This document shows positions 45,321 to 54,653 of a stretch of DNA of 55,880 nucleotides, in pieces. Both the position numbers and the translations under genes were made by a program. Position 1 is the stretch's first letter; each line of letters begins with the position of its first letter. The notes beneath the pieces are model-generated. The model was not told the DNA's origin. It worked only from the letters and a program-made list of their open reading frames with translations, and made no database searches. Origin of the DNA: Metabacillus litoralis (lineage in GTDB: Bacteria; Bacillota; Bacilli; Bacillales; Bacillaceae); contig NZ_JAIVKL010000026.1 in the NCBI RefSeq assembly GCF_020524045.1, forward strand, positions 1 through 55,880, written 5' to 3'.

Positions 45321-45671
45321 TTGATTGTTAAACGAGGCGACGTGTATTTTGCTGATTTATCCCCAGTTGTAGGTTCGGAGCAAGGTGGCGTACGTCCTGT
45401 ATTAATTATCCAAAATGATATCGGAAACCGCTTTAGTCCTACAGTTATAATAGCGGCAATTACGGCCCAAATTCAAAAAGCAAAATTGCCAACTCATGTT
45501 GAGATCGATGCAAAGCGTTACGGGTTTGAAAGGGATTCGGTTATCCTGCTCGAACAGATACGAACAATTGACAAGCAAAGGTTAACTGATAAAATCACTC
45601 ATCTAGATGATGAGATGATGGATAAAGTGGATGAAGCCTTGCAAATAAGTTTAGGACTTATTGATTTTTAA
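45321..45671 (+). CDS. ndoA: Toxin EndoA (MazF-type mRNA interferase)
   Basis: A 116-residue ribonuclease (PemK/MazF fold) that cuts mRNA at UACAU in B. subtilis. Conserved [13 protein letters not shown] with R5, [16 protein letters not shown] and [11 protein letters not shown]. It starts with TTG, weakly preceded by GGGGG, so toxin output may be kept below antitoxin. It lies just upstream of the sigma-B operon. Confidence 0.96.
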   Translation: MIVKRGDVYFADLSPVVGSEQGGVRPVLIIQNDIGNRFSPTVIIAAITAQIQKAKLPTHVEIDAKRYGFERDSVILLEQIRTIDKQRLTDKITHLDDEMMDKVDEALQISLGLIDF

Positions 45672-45713
45672 CTAATAACAACTAACTAAAAAATAACATA
45701 AAAAACAAAAAAG

Positions 45714-45737
45714 GTTGCTGAAAAAGCAACTTTTTTT
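45714..45737 (+). terminator. Terminator after ndoA
   Basis: Stem GTTGCT/AGCAAC with GAAAA loop and seven T. Confidence 0.88.
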
Positions 45738-45858
45738 ATTAGTTGAACTTATTATTTTTCAAGTTAGTTTAATGAATACCACCATTTATATATCTGTATT
45801 AAATGGCGTGCGTTGTTGTATTCCTTTTGAATTCCTTTTTTTTGTGCAATAGAATCGG

Positions 45859-45864
45859 TATAAT
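45859..45864 (+). promoter_or_regulatory. Possible -10 of the rsbR operon promoter
   Basis: TATAAT 47 bases before rsbR. The -35 position is a T-run with no clear match, so only the -10 is supported. Confidence 0.4.
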
Positions 45865-45910
45865 AAAAGAAGATAAGAGTTTGAATGATATTAAGGAGGA
45901 GTAAAGCAAG

Positions 45911-46741
45911 ATGAATACATCGTCAAATCCATTTTTAACGTTTATACAAAACAACAGAGAAGATCTGCTAACTAAATGGACAGATACAATGAAAGCTTTA
46001 GATGATCCAAAAGTTTCCTCTGTTATTTCAGATCAAGTGTATACAAATACGTGTAATGAATATATTAATTTATTATTTAGTTCTTTTAGAGGTGAAGATA
46101 AAGAGATTACTAGTAAAATATCTGATTTCTCTCAACGAATTGTTCAACAAGGGTGGTCATTACGATATATTTCCACAAGTTTATCTGAATTCAATAAACT
46201 TTTGTTTTTTGAAATGACTGTTGAAGATACAGAAGAGGAAAAAATGAGCTTAGTATGGTCTTTTGATAAGTGGATTTCACCAATAAATAGTGAGGTACTC
46301 TATCAATATGCATCTTCATGGGAAAGAACAGTATCTTTACAAAAGATTGCTTTACAGGAGCTCTCCGCACCATTAATACCTGTATTTGAAAATATAACGG
46401 TTATGCCCCTTGTGGGAACGATTGATACAGAGCGAGCAAAACGTATTATGGAAAACCTTCTTCAAGGTGTAGTGAAGCATCGTGCAGAGGTCGTGTTAAT
46501 TGATATTACTGGTGTGCCTGTCGTGGATACAATGGTTGCTCATCATATTATTCAAGCCTCTGAAGCAGTAAGACTTGTCGGTGCAAAATGCTTGCTAGTT
46601 GGAATTAGACCAGAAATTGCACAAACAATTGTTAATCTTGGAATTGACTTAAGTCAAGTGATTACGAAGAATAGTCTTCAAAAGGGAATCGAATCAGCAT
46701 TAGAAATGACCAATCGACAAATTGTGTCAATGGAGGTATAG
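45911..46741 (+). CDS. rsbR: Stressosome co-antagonist RsbR
   Basis: A 276-residue stressosome subunit. A non-heme globin-like N-terminal sensor domain (about 1-140) is followed by a STAS domain (about 155-272). Phosphorylation sites T173 (GTIDTERA) and T207 (VPVVDT) match B. subtilis T171 and T205. It sequesters RsbT with RsbS until environmental stress. AAGGAGGAG precedes the ATG. First gene of the eight-gene sigma-B operon. Confidence 0.96.
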   Translation: MNTSSNPFLTFIQNNREDLLTKWTDTMKALDDPKVSSVISDQVYTNTCNEYINLLFSSFRGEDKEITSKISDFSQRIVQQGWSLRYISTSLSEFNKLLFFEMTVEDTEEEKMSLVWSFDKWISPINSEVLYQYASSWERTVSLQKIALQELSAPLIPVFENITVMPLVGTIDTERAKRIMENLLQGVVKHRAEVVLIDITGVPVVDTMVAHHIIQASEAVRLVGAKCLLVGIRPEIAQTIVNLGIDLSQVITKNSLQKGIESALEMTNRQIVSMEV

Positions 46742-46744
46742 CAT

Positions 46745-47107
46745 ATGAATCCTAGAATACCAATTTTAAAATTACATAATTGTTTGCTCATTTCAATTCA
46801 ATGGGAATTAGATGATCAAACGGCCCTTCAATTTCAAGAAGATCTTTTGCATAAAATACATGAAACCGGAGCAAATGGTGTAGTGATTGATTTGACCTCT
46901 GTTGATGTTATAGACTCGTTTATTGCTAAGGTACTTGGAGATGTTATTAGTATGTCAAGGCTGATGGGGGCAAAAGTAGTATTAACGGGAATTCAGCCAG
47001 CTGTAGCCATTACGTTAATTGAATTAGGCATTCAGCTTGAGGATGTCAAAACAGCATTGGATTTAGAAAAAGGTCTTGAAACATTACAACAGGAGTTGGG
47101 GGAGTAA
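46745..47107 (+). CDS. rsbS: Stressosome antagonist RsbS
   Basis: A 120-residue single STAS domain. S58 in DVIDSFI is the site phosphorylated by RsbT. It forms the stressosome core with RsbR. Three bases separate it from rsbR, 2 from rsbT. Confidence 0.96.
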   Translation: MNPRIPILKLHNCLLISIQWELDDQTALQFQEDLLHKIHETGANGVVIDLTSVDVIDSFIAKVLGDVISMSRLMGAKVVLTGIQPAVAITLIELGIQLEDVKTALDLEKGLETLQQELGE

Positions 47108-47109
47108 CC

Positions 47110-47511
47110 ATGGAAAACCAATCCTGTGTTAAAATTGTCACTGAATGGGACATAGTTGCAGCTCGACAACTTGGTCGAAATGTTGCAAAAGAGCTTGGAT
47201 TTGGCACAGTTGATCAAGCGAGAATTACAACTGCTATTTCCGAATTAGCTCGTAATATATATCTATATGCAGGACAAGGTGAAATGCGAATAGAACGCGT
47301 AAATGACCTTGGTAAAAAAGGGTTGAAAGTAGTAGCTCTTGATAATGGACCAGGAATTTCTGACATCCGAAGAGTAATGGAGGATGGATTTTCAACGTCC
47401 GGTGGCTTAGGTGCTGGATTGCCAGGTGTTAAGCGTTTAATGGATGGATTTGATATTACTTCCACAGTGGGTGAAGGGACAAATATCCAAGCTGTGAAGT
47501 GGCTTCGATAG
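47110..47511 (+). CDS. rsbT: Serine/threonine kinase RsbT
   Basis: A 133-residue GHKL-type kinase with ISELARNIYLYA (N box), DNGPGISD and GGLGAGLPGVKRL. It phosphorylates RsbR and RsbS under stress, leaves the stressosome and then activates RsbU. Confidence 0.96.
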   Translation: MENQSCVKIVTEWDIVAARQLGRNVAKELGFGTVDQARITTAISELARNIYLYAGQGEMRIERVNDLGKKGLKVVALDNGPGISDIRRVMEDGFSTSGGLGAGLPGVKRLMDGFDITSTVGEGTNIQAVKWLR

Positions 47512-47523
47512 GGGAGGACATAA

Positions 47524-48531
47524 ATGGAATTTCGCGATTTTCTAGAGACAAAATATCGTGATCTGTTAAGAAATTATTTAAATGAACAAACAGAAACCGC
47601 TTTATATCAGGGACAAAAGTTTAGTAGAAAAACGATAGAGCATCAAATACCACCAGAAGAAATTATTAGTGCACATAGAAAAGTTCTACAGGAACTCTTT
47701 CCTGACATACAAACTGAAGTTCTTTCTTCCTTAGACTTTCTTCTTGAAGTAATGATGGGGTATGGTTTAGCTTACCAAGAACACCAAAGCTTACGTGATC
47801 AACAATTAGAAATAAGATCTGAAATTGAAATTGCGGCAAATGTACAAAAAACACTGTTAGAAACGACTGTTCCAAGCATAGATGCACTGGATATAGGTGC
47901 AGTAAGTGTGCCATCTAAACAAATGAATGGTGATTATCATCATTTTGTTCATGATGAACAAGGTGTCAGTATTGCTGTTGCTGATGTTATTGGAAAGGGT
48001 ATACCTGCAGCGTTATGTATGTCTATGATTAAGTATGCGATGGATAGTTTTCCTGAATCACGTAAAAATCCTAATCAAATATTAGAAAATCTAAATAGAG
48101 TTGTTGAACGTAATGTAGATCCCAGCATGTTTATTACCATGTTCTACGGAATGTATAATGTTGTAGATCATATTTTCACATATGCTTCAGCAGGACATGA
48201 GCCTGGTTTTTATTATCATTCAAAAACAGACCACTTTGAGGATTTAATGACTAAAGGACTTGTGCTTGGTGTAGATCATAATGTTCAATACATACAATAT
48301 CAACAAAAGGTTGAGGTTGGAGACATGGTTGTCCTGCTATCCGATGGAGTAACTGAGTCCCGAACAGAAGATGGCTTTGTAGAGAGGTCAGCAATTACCG
48401 ATCTTATTATGAAATATAAGGATCTTTCCTCACAAGAAATTGTTGAAAAGATCTACCGATATTTTGAAAAAATTCAAGATCTTCAACTAAAAGATGATTT
48501 CACATTAATAATTATTAAAAGATTGGTTTAA
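47524..48531 (+). CDS. rsbU: Phosphatase RsbU
   Basis: A 335-residue PP2C-type phosphatase. The N-terminal four-helix domain (about 1-85) binds RsbT; a coiled linker leads to the SpoIIE-like domain with GDYHHFV, IADVIGKGIPAAL, and DDFTLIIIKR at the end. It removes phosphate from RsbV. GGGGAGGACATAA precedes the ATG. Confidence 0.96.
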   Translation: MEFRDFLETKYRDLLRNYLNEQTETALYQGQKFSRKTIEHQIPPEEIISAHRKVLQELFPDIQTEVLSSLDFLLEVMMGYGLAYQEHQSLRDQQLEIRSEIEIAANVQKTLLETTVPSIDALDIGAVSVPSKQMNGDYHHFVHDEQGVSIAVADVIGKGIPAALCMSMIKYAMDSFPESRKNPNQILENLNRVVERNVDPSMFITMFYGMYNVVDHIFTYASAGHEPGFYYHSKTDHFEDLMTKGLVLGVDHNVQYIQYQQKVEVGDMVVLLSDGVTESRTEDGFVERSAITDLIMKYKDLSSQEIVEKIYRYFEKIQDLQLKDDFTLIIIKRLV

Positions 48532-48551
48532 TAAGTATTAATACTGGGTAT
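48526..48551 (+). promoter_or_regulatory. Sigma-B promoter before rsbV
   Basis: GTTTAA, 14 bases, GGGTAT is an exact sigma-B consensus, overlapping the rsbU stop and 36 bases before rsbV. It drives rsbV-rsbW-sigB-rsbX in a positive feedback loop, as established in B. subtilis. Confidence 0.92.
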
Positions 48552-48586
48552 TTATTAGCATAAATGATCTTTAGAGGTGATGTCGG

Positions 48587-48919
48587 ATGAATATGAAAAT
48601 AGAAATAAATAAAGAAGATGACAAAACGATTGTTATGGTAGCTGGAGAAATAGATGCTTATACTGCACCAAAGTTAAGAGAAGCTTTAATTCCACTTGCG
48701 GAAGAAGAGAATCCTCATATTACTGTTAATTTAAAGAATGTTTCCTATATGGATAGCACGGGATTAGGAGTATTTGTAGGGTTGTTGAAAAATGTAAGAA
48801 AAAATAATGGTAGTTTAAATTTAGTGGAATTAACAGATCGCTTGGAACGATTGTTTAGTATAACAGGACTAAGTGACATCATTGATATATCTCCAAAATT
48901 AGAGGGTGGGTTACAATGA
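48587..48919 (+). CDS. rsbV: Anti-anti-sigma factor RsbV
   Basis: A 110-residue STAS protein. S57 in [10 protein letters not shown] is the RsbW phosphorylation site. Dephosphorylated RsbV binds RsbW and frees sigma-B. GAGGTGATG upstream; overlaps rsbW by 4 bases. Confidence 0.96.
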   Translation: MNMKIEINKEDDKTIVMVAGEIDAYTAPKLREALIPLAEEENPHITVNLKNVSYMDSTGLGVFVGLLKNVRKNNGSLNLVELTDRLERLFSITGLSDIIDISPKLEGGLQ

Positions 48920-49398
48920 AGCAACTAGTAGATTATATAGAAATGAAGGTTCCGGCTAAGCCAGAGTTTGTGGGTATCATTCGATTAACACTTTCAGGAA
49001 TTGCGAGTAGAATGGGTTATTCTTATGATGAGATTGAGGATTTAAAAATTGCAACGAGTGAAGCGTGTACAAATGCTGTTCAGCATGCTTATAAAAACAA
49101 TGAAGAAGGCGAAGTTGTTATTGGGTTTGGTCTTTATGATGATCGCCTTGAAGTCATGATTGCTGATAATGGGAAAAGCTTTGATTTCGAAAAAACTAAA
49201 AATGATCTTGGTCCATATTCCTCTCAAAGTCCTGTTGATCAGTTACCAGAGGGAGGGTTAGGTCTCTATTTGATGGAAACGCTCATGGATGAAGTCCGTG
49301 TCCTAGTTAATTCAGGTGTAACGGTCTTCATGATTAAGTATTTAAGCGGGGAGCGAATAGAAAATGGCACAACCATCTCAAAGCATGAAGCTAACTAA
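48916..49398 (+). CDS. rsbW: Anti-sigma-B factor and kinase RsbW
   Basis: A 160-residue GHKL kinase that binds sigma-B or phosphorylates RsbV. Motifs: [12 protein letters not shown] (N box), IADNGKSFD (G1) and [14 protein letters not shown] (G2). Its end overlaps the sigB start by 35 bases, implying coupled translation and balanced amounts. Confidence 0.96.
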   Translation: MKQLVDYIEMKVPAKPEFVGIIRLTLSGIASRMGYSYDEIEDLKIATSEACTNAVQHAYKNNEEGEVVIGFGLYDDRLEVMIADNGKSFDFEKTKNDLGPYSSQSPVDQLPEGGLGLYLMETLMDEVRVLVNSGVTVFMIKYLSGERIENGTTISKHEAN

Positions 49399-50155
49399 AG
49401 AACAAGTAAGTGAGCTTATAATTGAGTTCCAGAAGACGGAAAGTAAAAGTGCCCAATTAGCGCTTGTTGAACATTATACTGGTTTAGTTGAAACGTTAGC
49501 TAAAAAGTATTCTAAAGGGAAAAGCTTTCACGAAGATCTTAGGCAGGTTGGAATGATTGGTTTGTTAGGTGCAATAAGAAGGTTTGACCCTACTATTGGA
49601 AAACCTTTTGAGGCATTTGCTATTCCTACAATAATTGGTGAAATCAAGCGATTTTTAAGGGATAAAACTTGGAGTGTACATGTCCCGAGAAGGATTAAAG
49701 AACTTGGTCCAAAAATTAAGGCAGCTGTTGATATCCTAACAAATGAAAATGAAAGATCACCTCAAGTTCAAGAGATTGCTGAATATATAGGGGTTACAGA
49801 AGAAGAAGTGTTAGAAACTATGGAAATGGGTAAAAGCTATCAGGCTTTATCTGTAGACCATTCTATAGAAGCAGATTCAGATGGAAGTACTGTGACGATC
49901 CTTGATATTGTTGGTACTCAAGATCAAGGATTTGAAAATGTGAATCAAAAGCTTATGTTGCAAAGTGTTTTACACGTCTTATCAGAAAGAGAAATGGAAA
50001 TTATTGAATGTACTTTTATACAAAATAGAAGTCAGAAGGAAACTGGAGAACAACTGGGTATCTCTCAGATGCATGTGTCGAGATTGCAAAGGAGAGCCAT
50101 CCAAAAGCTAAGAGAGGCTCTAGCGAAAGACATGCCATCGGAGATGAAACAATGA
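49364..50155 (+). CDS. sigB: RNA polymerase sigma factor SigB
   Basis: A 263-residue general stress sigma factor. Region 2 (YSKGKSFHEDLRQVGMIGLLGAIRRFDP), region 3 (DKTWSVHVPRRIKELGPKI) and region 4 HTH (SQKETGEQLGISQMHVSRLQ) are nearly identical to B. subtilis SigB. The ATG at 49364 lies inside rsbW, with GGGGAGCG upstream. Confidence 0.97.
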   Translation: MAQPSQSMKLTKEQVSELIIEFQKTESKSAQLALVEHYTGLVETLAKKYSKGKSFHEDLRQVGMIGLLGAIRRFDPTIGKPFEAFAIPTIIGEIKRFLRDKTWSVHVPRRIKELGPKIKAAVDILTNENERSPQVQEIAEYIGVTEEEVLETMEMGKSYQALSVDHSIEADSDGSTVTILDIVGTQDQGFENVNQKLMLQSVLHVLSEREMEIIECTFIQNRSQKETGEQLGISQMHVSRLQRRAIQKLREALAKDMPSEMKQ

Positions 50156-50751
50156 TAGTAAAAGAATCAAATAAAAATATTGATACATTGGCTTTTCAAC
50201 TTTCGAAAGAAGGTAAAATATGTTGTGGTGACAGTTTTTACATAAAAGCAACTGACGATTATTATATCTGTGCATTAGCTGATGGCTTAGGTAGTGGAGA
50301 ACGAGCAAATGATTCCTCTTCGGCAATTAGTACATTAGTCGAAAATAATCATGCGGAAGATGTAGACGTATTAATTGACCTATGTAATAAAGAATTGAAG
50401 GATAAACGTGGAGCAACCGTTTCTATATTGAAATTCTTTTTCAAAAGCAAGCAGTTCACGTACAGTTCTGTAGGAAATATTCGATTTATACTCTGTACAC
50501 CTTCTGGATCATTTATCTATCCACTACCTCTACTAGGCTACTTATCAGGAAAACCACAAAAATATCGCACTCATACGTACTCTTATGAAGAGGGCTCTAA
50601 ATTTATTATTCATACAGACGGATTAGTTTTACCCGCCATTAAATCGCTTTTAAGAAATGGCGAATCGGTAGAAGACTTATCAAGATTATTAGATGAATTT
50701 ACATTATCACGAAAAGATGATTTGACTTATATAGTCGGTCAACTGTTTTAA
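50152..50751 (+). CDS. rsbX: Phosphoserine phosphatase RsbX
   Basis: A 199-residue PP2C-like phosphatase that resets the stressosome by dephosphorylating RsbS and RsbR. ALADGLGSGERANDSS and the end DDLTYIVGQLF show the metal-binding aspartates. The start overlaps the sigB stop (ATGA). Confidence 0.94.
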   Translation: MIVKESNKNIDTLAFQLSKEGKICCGDSFYIKATDDYYICALADGLGSGERANDSSSAISTLVENNHAEDVDVLIDLCNKELKDKRGATVSILKFFFKSKQFTYSSVGNIRFILCTPSGSFIYPLPLLGYLSGKPQKYRTHTYSYEEGSKFIIHTDGLVLPAIKSLLRNGESVEDLSRLLDEFTLSRKDDLTYIVGQLF

Positions 50752-50779
50752 TTTCTTAAAATAGTTGATCGACTTTTTT
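50734..50779 (+). terminator. Terminator of the sigma-B operon
   Basis: A 17-bp stem (50734-50750 with 50757-50773, two G-T pairs), 6-base loop and six T. It includes the last rsbX codons. Confidence 0.93.
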
Positions 50780-50801
50780 GTTTGAAAAATGGTCATTTCA
50801 T

Positions 50802-50967
50802 AAGGCTGTTTTCGCAAACTTTGTTGCTTTTAGATACCCGATGCAATTAATAATGTATTATGTCTAGTGGCATCTTTTCTTCATAAAATAGTACAATAAT
50901 AGTGAAAAAACACTGCTTTCAATCAAAATTTTAGTTTCATAGCAACATTCGTTCAACATAAGCCTTT
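50802..50967. repeat. 166-bp MITE-like repeat, copy 2
   Basis: Ends AAGGCTGTTTTCGCAAACTTTGTTGCT and inverted counterpart near 50941-50967. Relative to copy 1 (30813-30979) it is inverted; both share CTAGTGGCATCTTTTCT in the middle. Confidence 0.75.
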
Positions 50968-51117
50968 CATAAGGGGATAAACCTTAGAAACAAATTGAGT
51001 TTGTGTAACTGTTTTAATAGAGCGCTAAAATTTGGTAAAATGTTAGAATGTATGATGAAGGAAACTGAATATGCATTGGTTAGTTTTAAAAAGGAATTTT
51101 GACTTGGAGGATTATAG

Positions 51118-53280
51118 ATGATAGAAAAACAAGAGAAAATGGTGCAACAAGTTAGCAAAGAGCTTTCCATTAATGGTAAGCAAGTTGCTAGTGTAATTAA
51201 GTTACTAGAAGACGGTAACACAGTACCGTTCATTGCACGTTATCGAAAAGAACAAACGGGAGCACTTGATGAAGTGCAAATTCGTGATATATCTGATAAA
51301 TGGACATACATACAAAATCTAGAAAATCGTAAAGAGGAAGTGTTGCGGTTAATAGAAGAACAAGGAAAGCTAACAAAAGAGCTTTCAGAAGAAATTCAAA
51401 AATCACTTAAGCTTCAGCAGGTTGAAGATTTATATAGACCGTATAAACAAAAACGAAGAACAAAAGCAACAGTTGCAAAAGAAAAGGGTCTAGAGCCACT
51501 CGCTGAATGGATTACTTCACTTCCTCAACAAGGAGATTTACAAAAGAAGGCGCTTGAGTTCATCAACGAAGAAAAAGAAGTGAATTCTGTTGACGATGCG
51601 ATCCAGGGAGCGAAAGATATTATAGCTGAACAAATATCTGATGAGCCAAAATATCGTCAATGGATAAGAGATATTACCTTCAAAAGGGGATTCATCGCTT
51701 CTGCAGCGAAAGATGAGGAAAAAGACGAAAAGAATGTTTTTGAAATGTACTATGATTATGAAGAACCCATTCAGAAGATAGTACCTCATCGTATACTTGC
51801 GATTAATCGTGGGGAGAAGGAAGATATTTTAAGAATATCTGTCAAACCACCACATGATCAGGTTGTTGATTACCTTATAAAAGAAGAATTAAAAAACAAT
51901 GTAACAATTGTAAGGGATGTTCTAATAGAAACGATTGATGATGCCTATAAAAGATTGATTCAACCATCGATAGAAAGAGAGATTAGAAAAGAATTATCAG
52001 AAAAAGCAGAAGATCGTGCCATTCACATTTTTTCAGAGAATTTAAGAAATTTGTTACTTCAACCGCCATTAAAAGGAAGAATGGTCTTAGGAGTCGATCC
52101 TGCCTATCGAACGGGTTGTAAATTGGCAGTAGCTGATGAAACAGGCAAAATGCTACATATTGATGTCATCTATCCACACCCACCTGTTAATAAAAAAGAA
52201 AAAGCAAAAGAGACGGTTGTAGCTATATTAAAGGATTATCAAATAGAAGTTGTAGCGATTGGGAATGGAACAGCATCAAGAGAAACAGAACAATTTATTG
52301 CAGACATTTTGAAAGAAGTAAAAGAAGAAGTGTCCTATTTAATTGTTAACGAAGCGGGAGCAAGTGTTTATTCGGCATCAGATTTAGCGAGAGAAGAGTT
52401 TCCGGATCTACAAGTAGAGGAAAGAAGTGCTGTATCTATCGCAAGGAGATTACAAGATCCATTAGCTGAGTTAGTGAAAATTGATCCGAAATCAGTAGGG
52501 GTAGGACAATATCAGCATGATGTTTCACAAAAAAAGCTTAATGATTCTTTAACATTTGTTGTAGAAACAGTTGTAAATCAAGTTGGTGTTAATGTGAACA
52601 CAGCTTCATCTTCTTTATTACAATATGTAGCGGGCTTAAGTAAATCGGTTGCAAATAATATTGTGAAGAAAAGAGATGAGCTAGGAAGGTTTACAAATAG
52701 AAAACAGCTTAAAGATATACCTAGGCTAGGTGCTAAAACTTATGAGCAGTGTATTGGTTTCTTAAGAGTGGCAGATGGAGATCAGCTCCTTGATCGAACA
52801 GGAATTCACCCAGAGCGGTATGCTGAAGTGAAAAAGCTGCTAAAACAATTAAATGCATCTGATGCAGATTTAGGGTCTGCGGAATTAAATGAAAAGGTAA
52901 AAAGTTTAAATCTTAAAGAGGTATCTGAAGTACTTTCTATAGGTGAGCTAACGTTAAAGGATATTTGTGATGCGTTGGTTAGACCTGAGAGGGATCCTCG
53001 GGATGAAATTTCAAAGCCTTTGCTAAAAAAGGATATTCTTAAATTAGAAGATCTTAAGCAAGGAATGGAACTACAAGGCACTGTAAGGAATGTAGTCGAT
53101 TTCGGTGCTTTCGTAGATATTGGTGTGAAACAGGATGGACTAGTGCATATATCCAAATTAAGCAATACATTTGTCAAACATCCGTTAGATATTGTCTCTG
53201 TTGGTGATGTTGTAACCGTTTGGGTAGATGAAGTTGATACAAAAAAAGGTAGAGTGGCTCTGACAATGTTAAACAATTAA
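51118..53280 (+). CDS. tex: Tex-family RNA-binding transcription accessory protein
   Basis: A 720-residue Tex protein, B. subtilis YdcI. The N-terminal helix-rich part has DGNTVPFIARYRKEQTG; the YqgF-like nuclease fold starts near 322 (GVDPAYRTGCKLAV); HhH motifs lie at about 500-560 (FTNRKQLKDIPRLGAKTYEQ); an S1 domain (about 648-718) ends the protein (GTVRNVVDFGAFVDIGVKQDGLVHIS). A likely transcription/RNA factor. ATG follows TTGGAGGA. Confidence 0.95.
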   Translation: MIEKQEKMVQQVSKELSINGKQVASVIKLLEDGNTVPFIARYRKEQTGALDEVQIRDISDKWTYIQNLENRKEEVLRLIEEQGKLTKELSEEIQKSLKLQQVEDLYRPYKQKRRTKATVAKEKGLEPLAEWITSLPQQGDLQKKALEFINEEKEVNSVDDAIQGAKDIIAEQISDEPKYRQWIRDITFKRGFIASAAKDEEKDEKNVFEMYYDYEEPIQKIVPHRILAINRGEKEDILRISVKPPHDQVVDYLIKEELKNNVTIVRDVLIETIDDAYKRLIQPSIEREIRKELSEKAEDRAIHIFSENLRNLLLQPPLKGRMVLGVDPAYRTGCKLAVADETGKMLHIDVIYPHPPVNKKEKAKETVVAILKDYQIEVVAIGNGTASRETEQFIADILKEVKEEVSYLIVNEAGASVYSASDLAREEFPDLQVEERSAVSIARRLQDPLAELVKIDPKSVGVGQYQHDVSQKKLNDSLTFVVETVVNQVGVNVNTASSSLLQYVAGLSKSVANNIVKKRDELGRFTNRKQLKDIPRLGAKTYEQCIGFLRVADGDQLLDRTGIHPERYAEVKKLLKQLNASDADLGSAELNEKVKSLNLKEVSEVLSIGELTLKDICDALVRPERDPRDEISKPLLKKDILKLEDLKQGMELQGTVRNVVDFGAFVDIGVKQDGLVHISKLSNTFVKHPLDIVSVGDVVTVWVDEVDTKKGRVALTMLNN

Positions 53281-53288
53281 TTACTAAG

Positions 53289-53362
53289 GATTGTTGCTAT
53301 TTGATATGTTTCTATAATTTAATATTAAGCCACTTAGCAACAATCTTTCAGAAAACGCCTTT
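53289..53362. repeat. Partial MITE-like repeat / hairpin after tex
   Basis: GATTGTTGCTA (53289-53299) pairs with TAGCAACAATC (53335-53345), and TTTCAGAAAACGCCTTT is the end of the 30813/50802 repeat. It may end tex transcripts. Confidence 0.55.
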
Positions 53363-53468
53363 AATATAGTTCTGTTAGTATGAAATGACGACCCCTCAAT
53401 TACTATAAAGGTAGCTTCTGTTTGAAGAGGGGCTACATATTTTATGGTTTGTTGAAGGGGTCATACTA

Positions 53469-53585
53469 TTATGAATTTGCCTCTTTTTCTCTATAGAAAA
53501 ACCAACATTGATTAAGTAACTTGATTTGATAACGATTTTTTTCTAAAAAGGCACGTTGCATTTGATTTTGTAACCATGATGGCAT
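53469..53585 (-). CDS. cmpA: Cortex morphogenetic protein CmpA
   Basis: A 38-residue ORF on the minus strand starting MPSWLQNQMQRAFLEK and continuing RYQIKLLNQCWFFYRE. It closely matches my recollection of B. subtilis CmpA (37 residues), at the same place between tex (ydcI) and ydcK. CmpA is made in the mother cell and restrains cortex assembly, acting with ClpXP on SpoIVA quality control. AAGGAGGT lies 8 bases before the ATG. Its presence shows that the organism sporulates. Confidence 0.92.
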   Translation of the reverse strand: MPSWLQNQMQRAFLEKNRYQIKLLNQCWFFYREKEANS

Positions 53586-53682
53586 TTGCTCATACCTCCT
53601 TAACCATTATAATGGTGTATAGGTGTTTATAATGTATGCAATGGACGAGTGCTATGTTCCATTTTAAAACGGGGGATTTATC

Positions 53683-54141
53683 GTGGATGATTTAAAACTT
53701 CAGAAATTAGTAGAAGATCTTTCTTTAAGTCTTTTTAACAAGAAATTCAATCATAAAGCAACCTTTAACAAAAGATTAAGAACAACAGGTGGAAGGTATA
53801 TGCTTGGAAGTCACAATATTGATATTAACCCGAAGTACTATGTTGAACACGGTCTTGAGGAAATGGTCGGGATTATTAAACATGAGTTATGTCATTACCA
53901 TCTTCATATAGAAGGTAAAGGATATAAACATGGTGATAAAGATTTTAAAGATCTTCTTATCAAAGTTGATGCTCCTAGGTTCTGTACCCCATTAATTGAG
54001 AAACCTAAACCTCAAAAAGCTAGTTTGATTTATAAATGTACTAGTTGTGGTCAAGAGTATAAGAGGAAAAGACGAGTGGATACATCTCGCTTGGTTTGCG
54101 GTAAATGTGCTGGTAAAATCTCTCTTGTTGATAGGGGTTGA
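53683..54141 (+). CDS. ydcK: SprT-like zinc protein YdcK
   Basis: A 152-residue SprT-like protein with the metalloprotease motif H67-E68-x2-H71 (HELCHYH) and a C-terminal zinc ribbon C119-x2-C122...C139-x2-C142. Start is GTG after GGGGGATT. The precise role is unknown. Confidence 0.9.
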   Translation: MDDLKLQKLVEDLSLSLFNKKFNHKATFNKRLRTTGGRYMLGSHNIDINPKYYVEHGLEEMVGIIKHELCHYHLHIEGKGYKHGDKDFKDLLIKVDAPRFCTPLIEKPKPQKASLIYKCTSCGQEYKRKRRVDTSRLVCGKCAGKISLVDRG

Positions 54142-54222
54142 CTATGACAAGGAGGCTATGTTAAATTATAAAAGCCGTCGCTGATGGTGAAATAACTTAC
54201 TTTAAATTATTGATTATGAGTC

Positions 54223-54251
54223 TTGACATGACTTATCTCAATCAATATAAT
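54223..54251 (+). promoter_or_regulatory. Perfect sigma-A promoter of the second tRNA cluster
   Basis: TTGACA, 17 bases, TATAAT: exact consensus, 23 bases before tRNA-Asn. Confidence 0.92.
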
Positions 54252-54273
54252 AAAGAAAGTCTGTAATATTTAT

Positions 54274-54348
54274 TCCGCAGTAGCTCAGTGGTAGAGCTAT
54301 CGGCTGTTAACCGATCGGTCGTAGGTTCGAGTCCTACCTGCGGAGCCA
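54274..54348 (+). tRNA. tRNA-Asn (GTT)
   Basis: Identical to 467-541; CCA encoded. Confidence 0.97.
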
Positions 54349-54351
54349 TAT

Positions 54352-54442
54352 GGGGAAGTACTCAAGTGGCTGAAGAGGCGCCCCTGCTAAGGGTGTAGGT
54401 CGCGCGAGCGGCGCGAGGGTTCAAATCCCTCCTTCTCCGCCA
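54352..54442 (+). tRNA. tRNA-Ser (GCT)
   Basis: 91-base class II tRNA with long variable arm, acceptor GGGGAAG/CTTCTCC, anticodon loop CTGCTAA, CCA encoded. Confidence 0.96.
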
Positions 54443-54453
54443 TATAAAAATAT

Positions 54454-54525
54454 GGCCCGTTGGTCAAGCGGTTAAGACACCGCCCTTTCACGGCGGTAAC
54501 ACGGGTTCGAATCCCGTACGGGTCA
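54454..54525 (+). tRNA. tRNA-Glu (TTC), no encoded CCA
   Basis: Acceptor GGCCCGT/ACGGGTC, anticodon TTC. After discriminator A comes TTG, unlike the CCA-encoding copy at 647-721. Confidence 0.95.
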
Positions 54526-54653
54526 TTGTATATCTTAGAGGGTAGGAAGTGGGCGCACTTGTGGCTCGCCTCCTATTTCTTTCTGAAATGATATGTGATG
54601 ATAAGCAGTGTGAGATTATTTATTATTGCTTTGGTTTTAAAGATGTAGAGTGA

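Noticed and set aside
43303-45671. A novel toxin-antitoxin system next to alr
   Set aside because: The pair is clearly the known ndoAI/ndoA (EndoAI/EndoA) with near-identical family sequence and conserved location.
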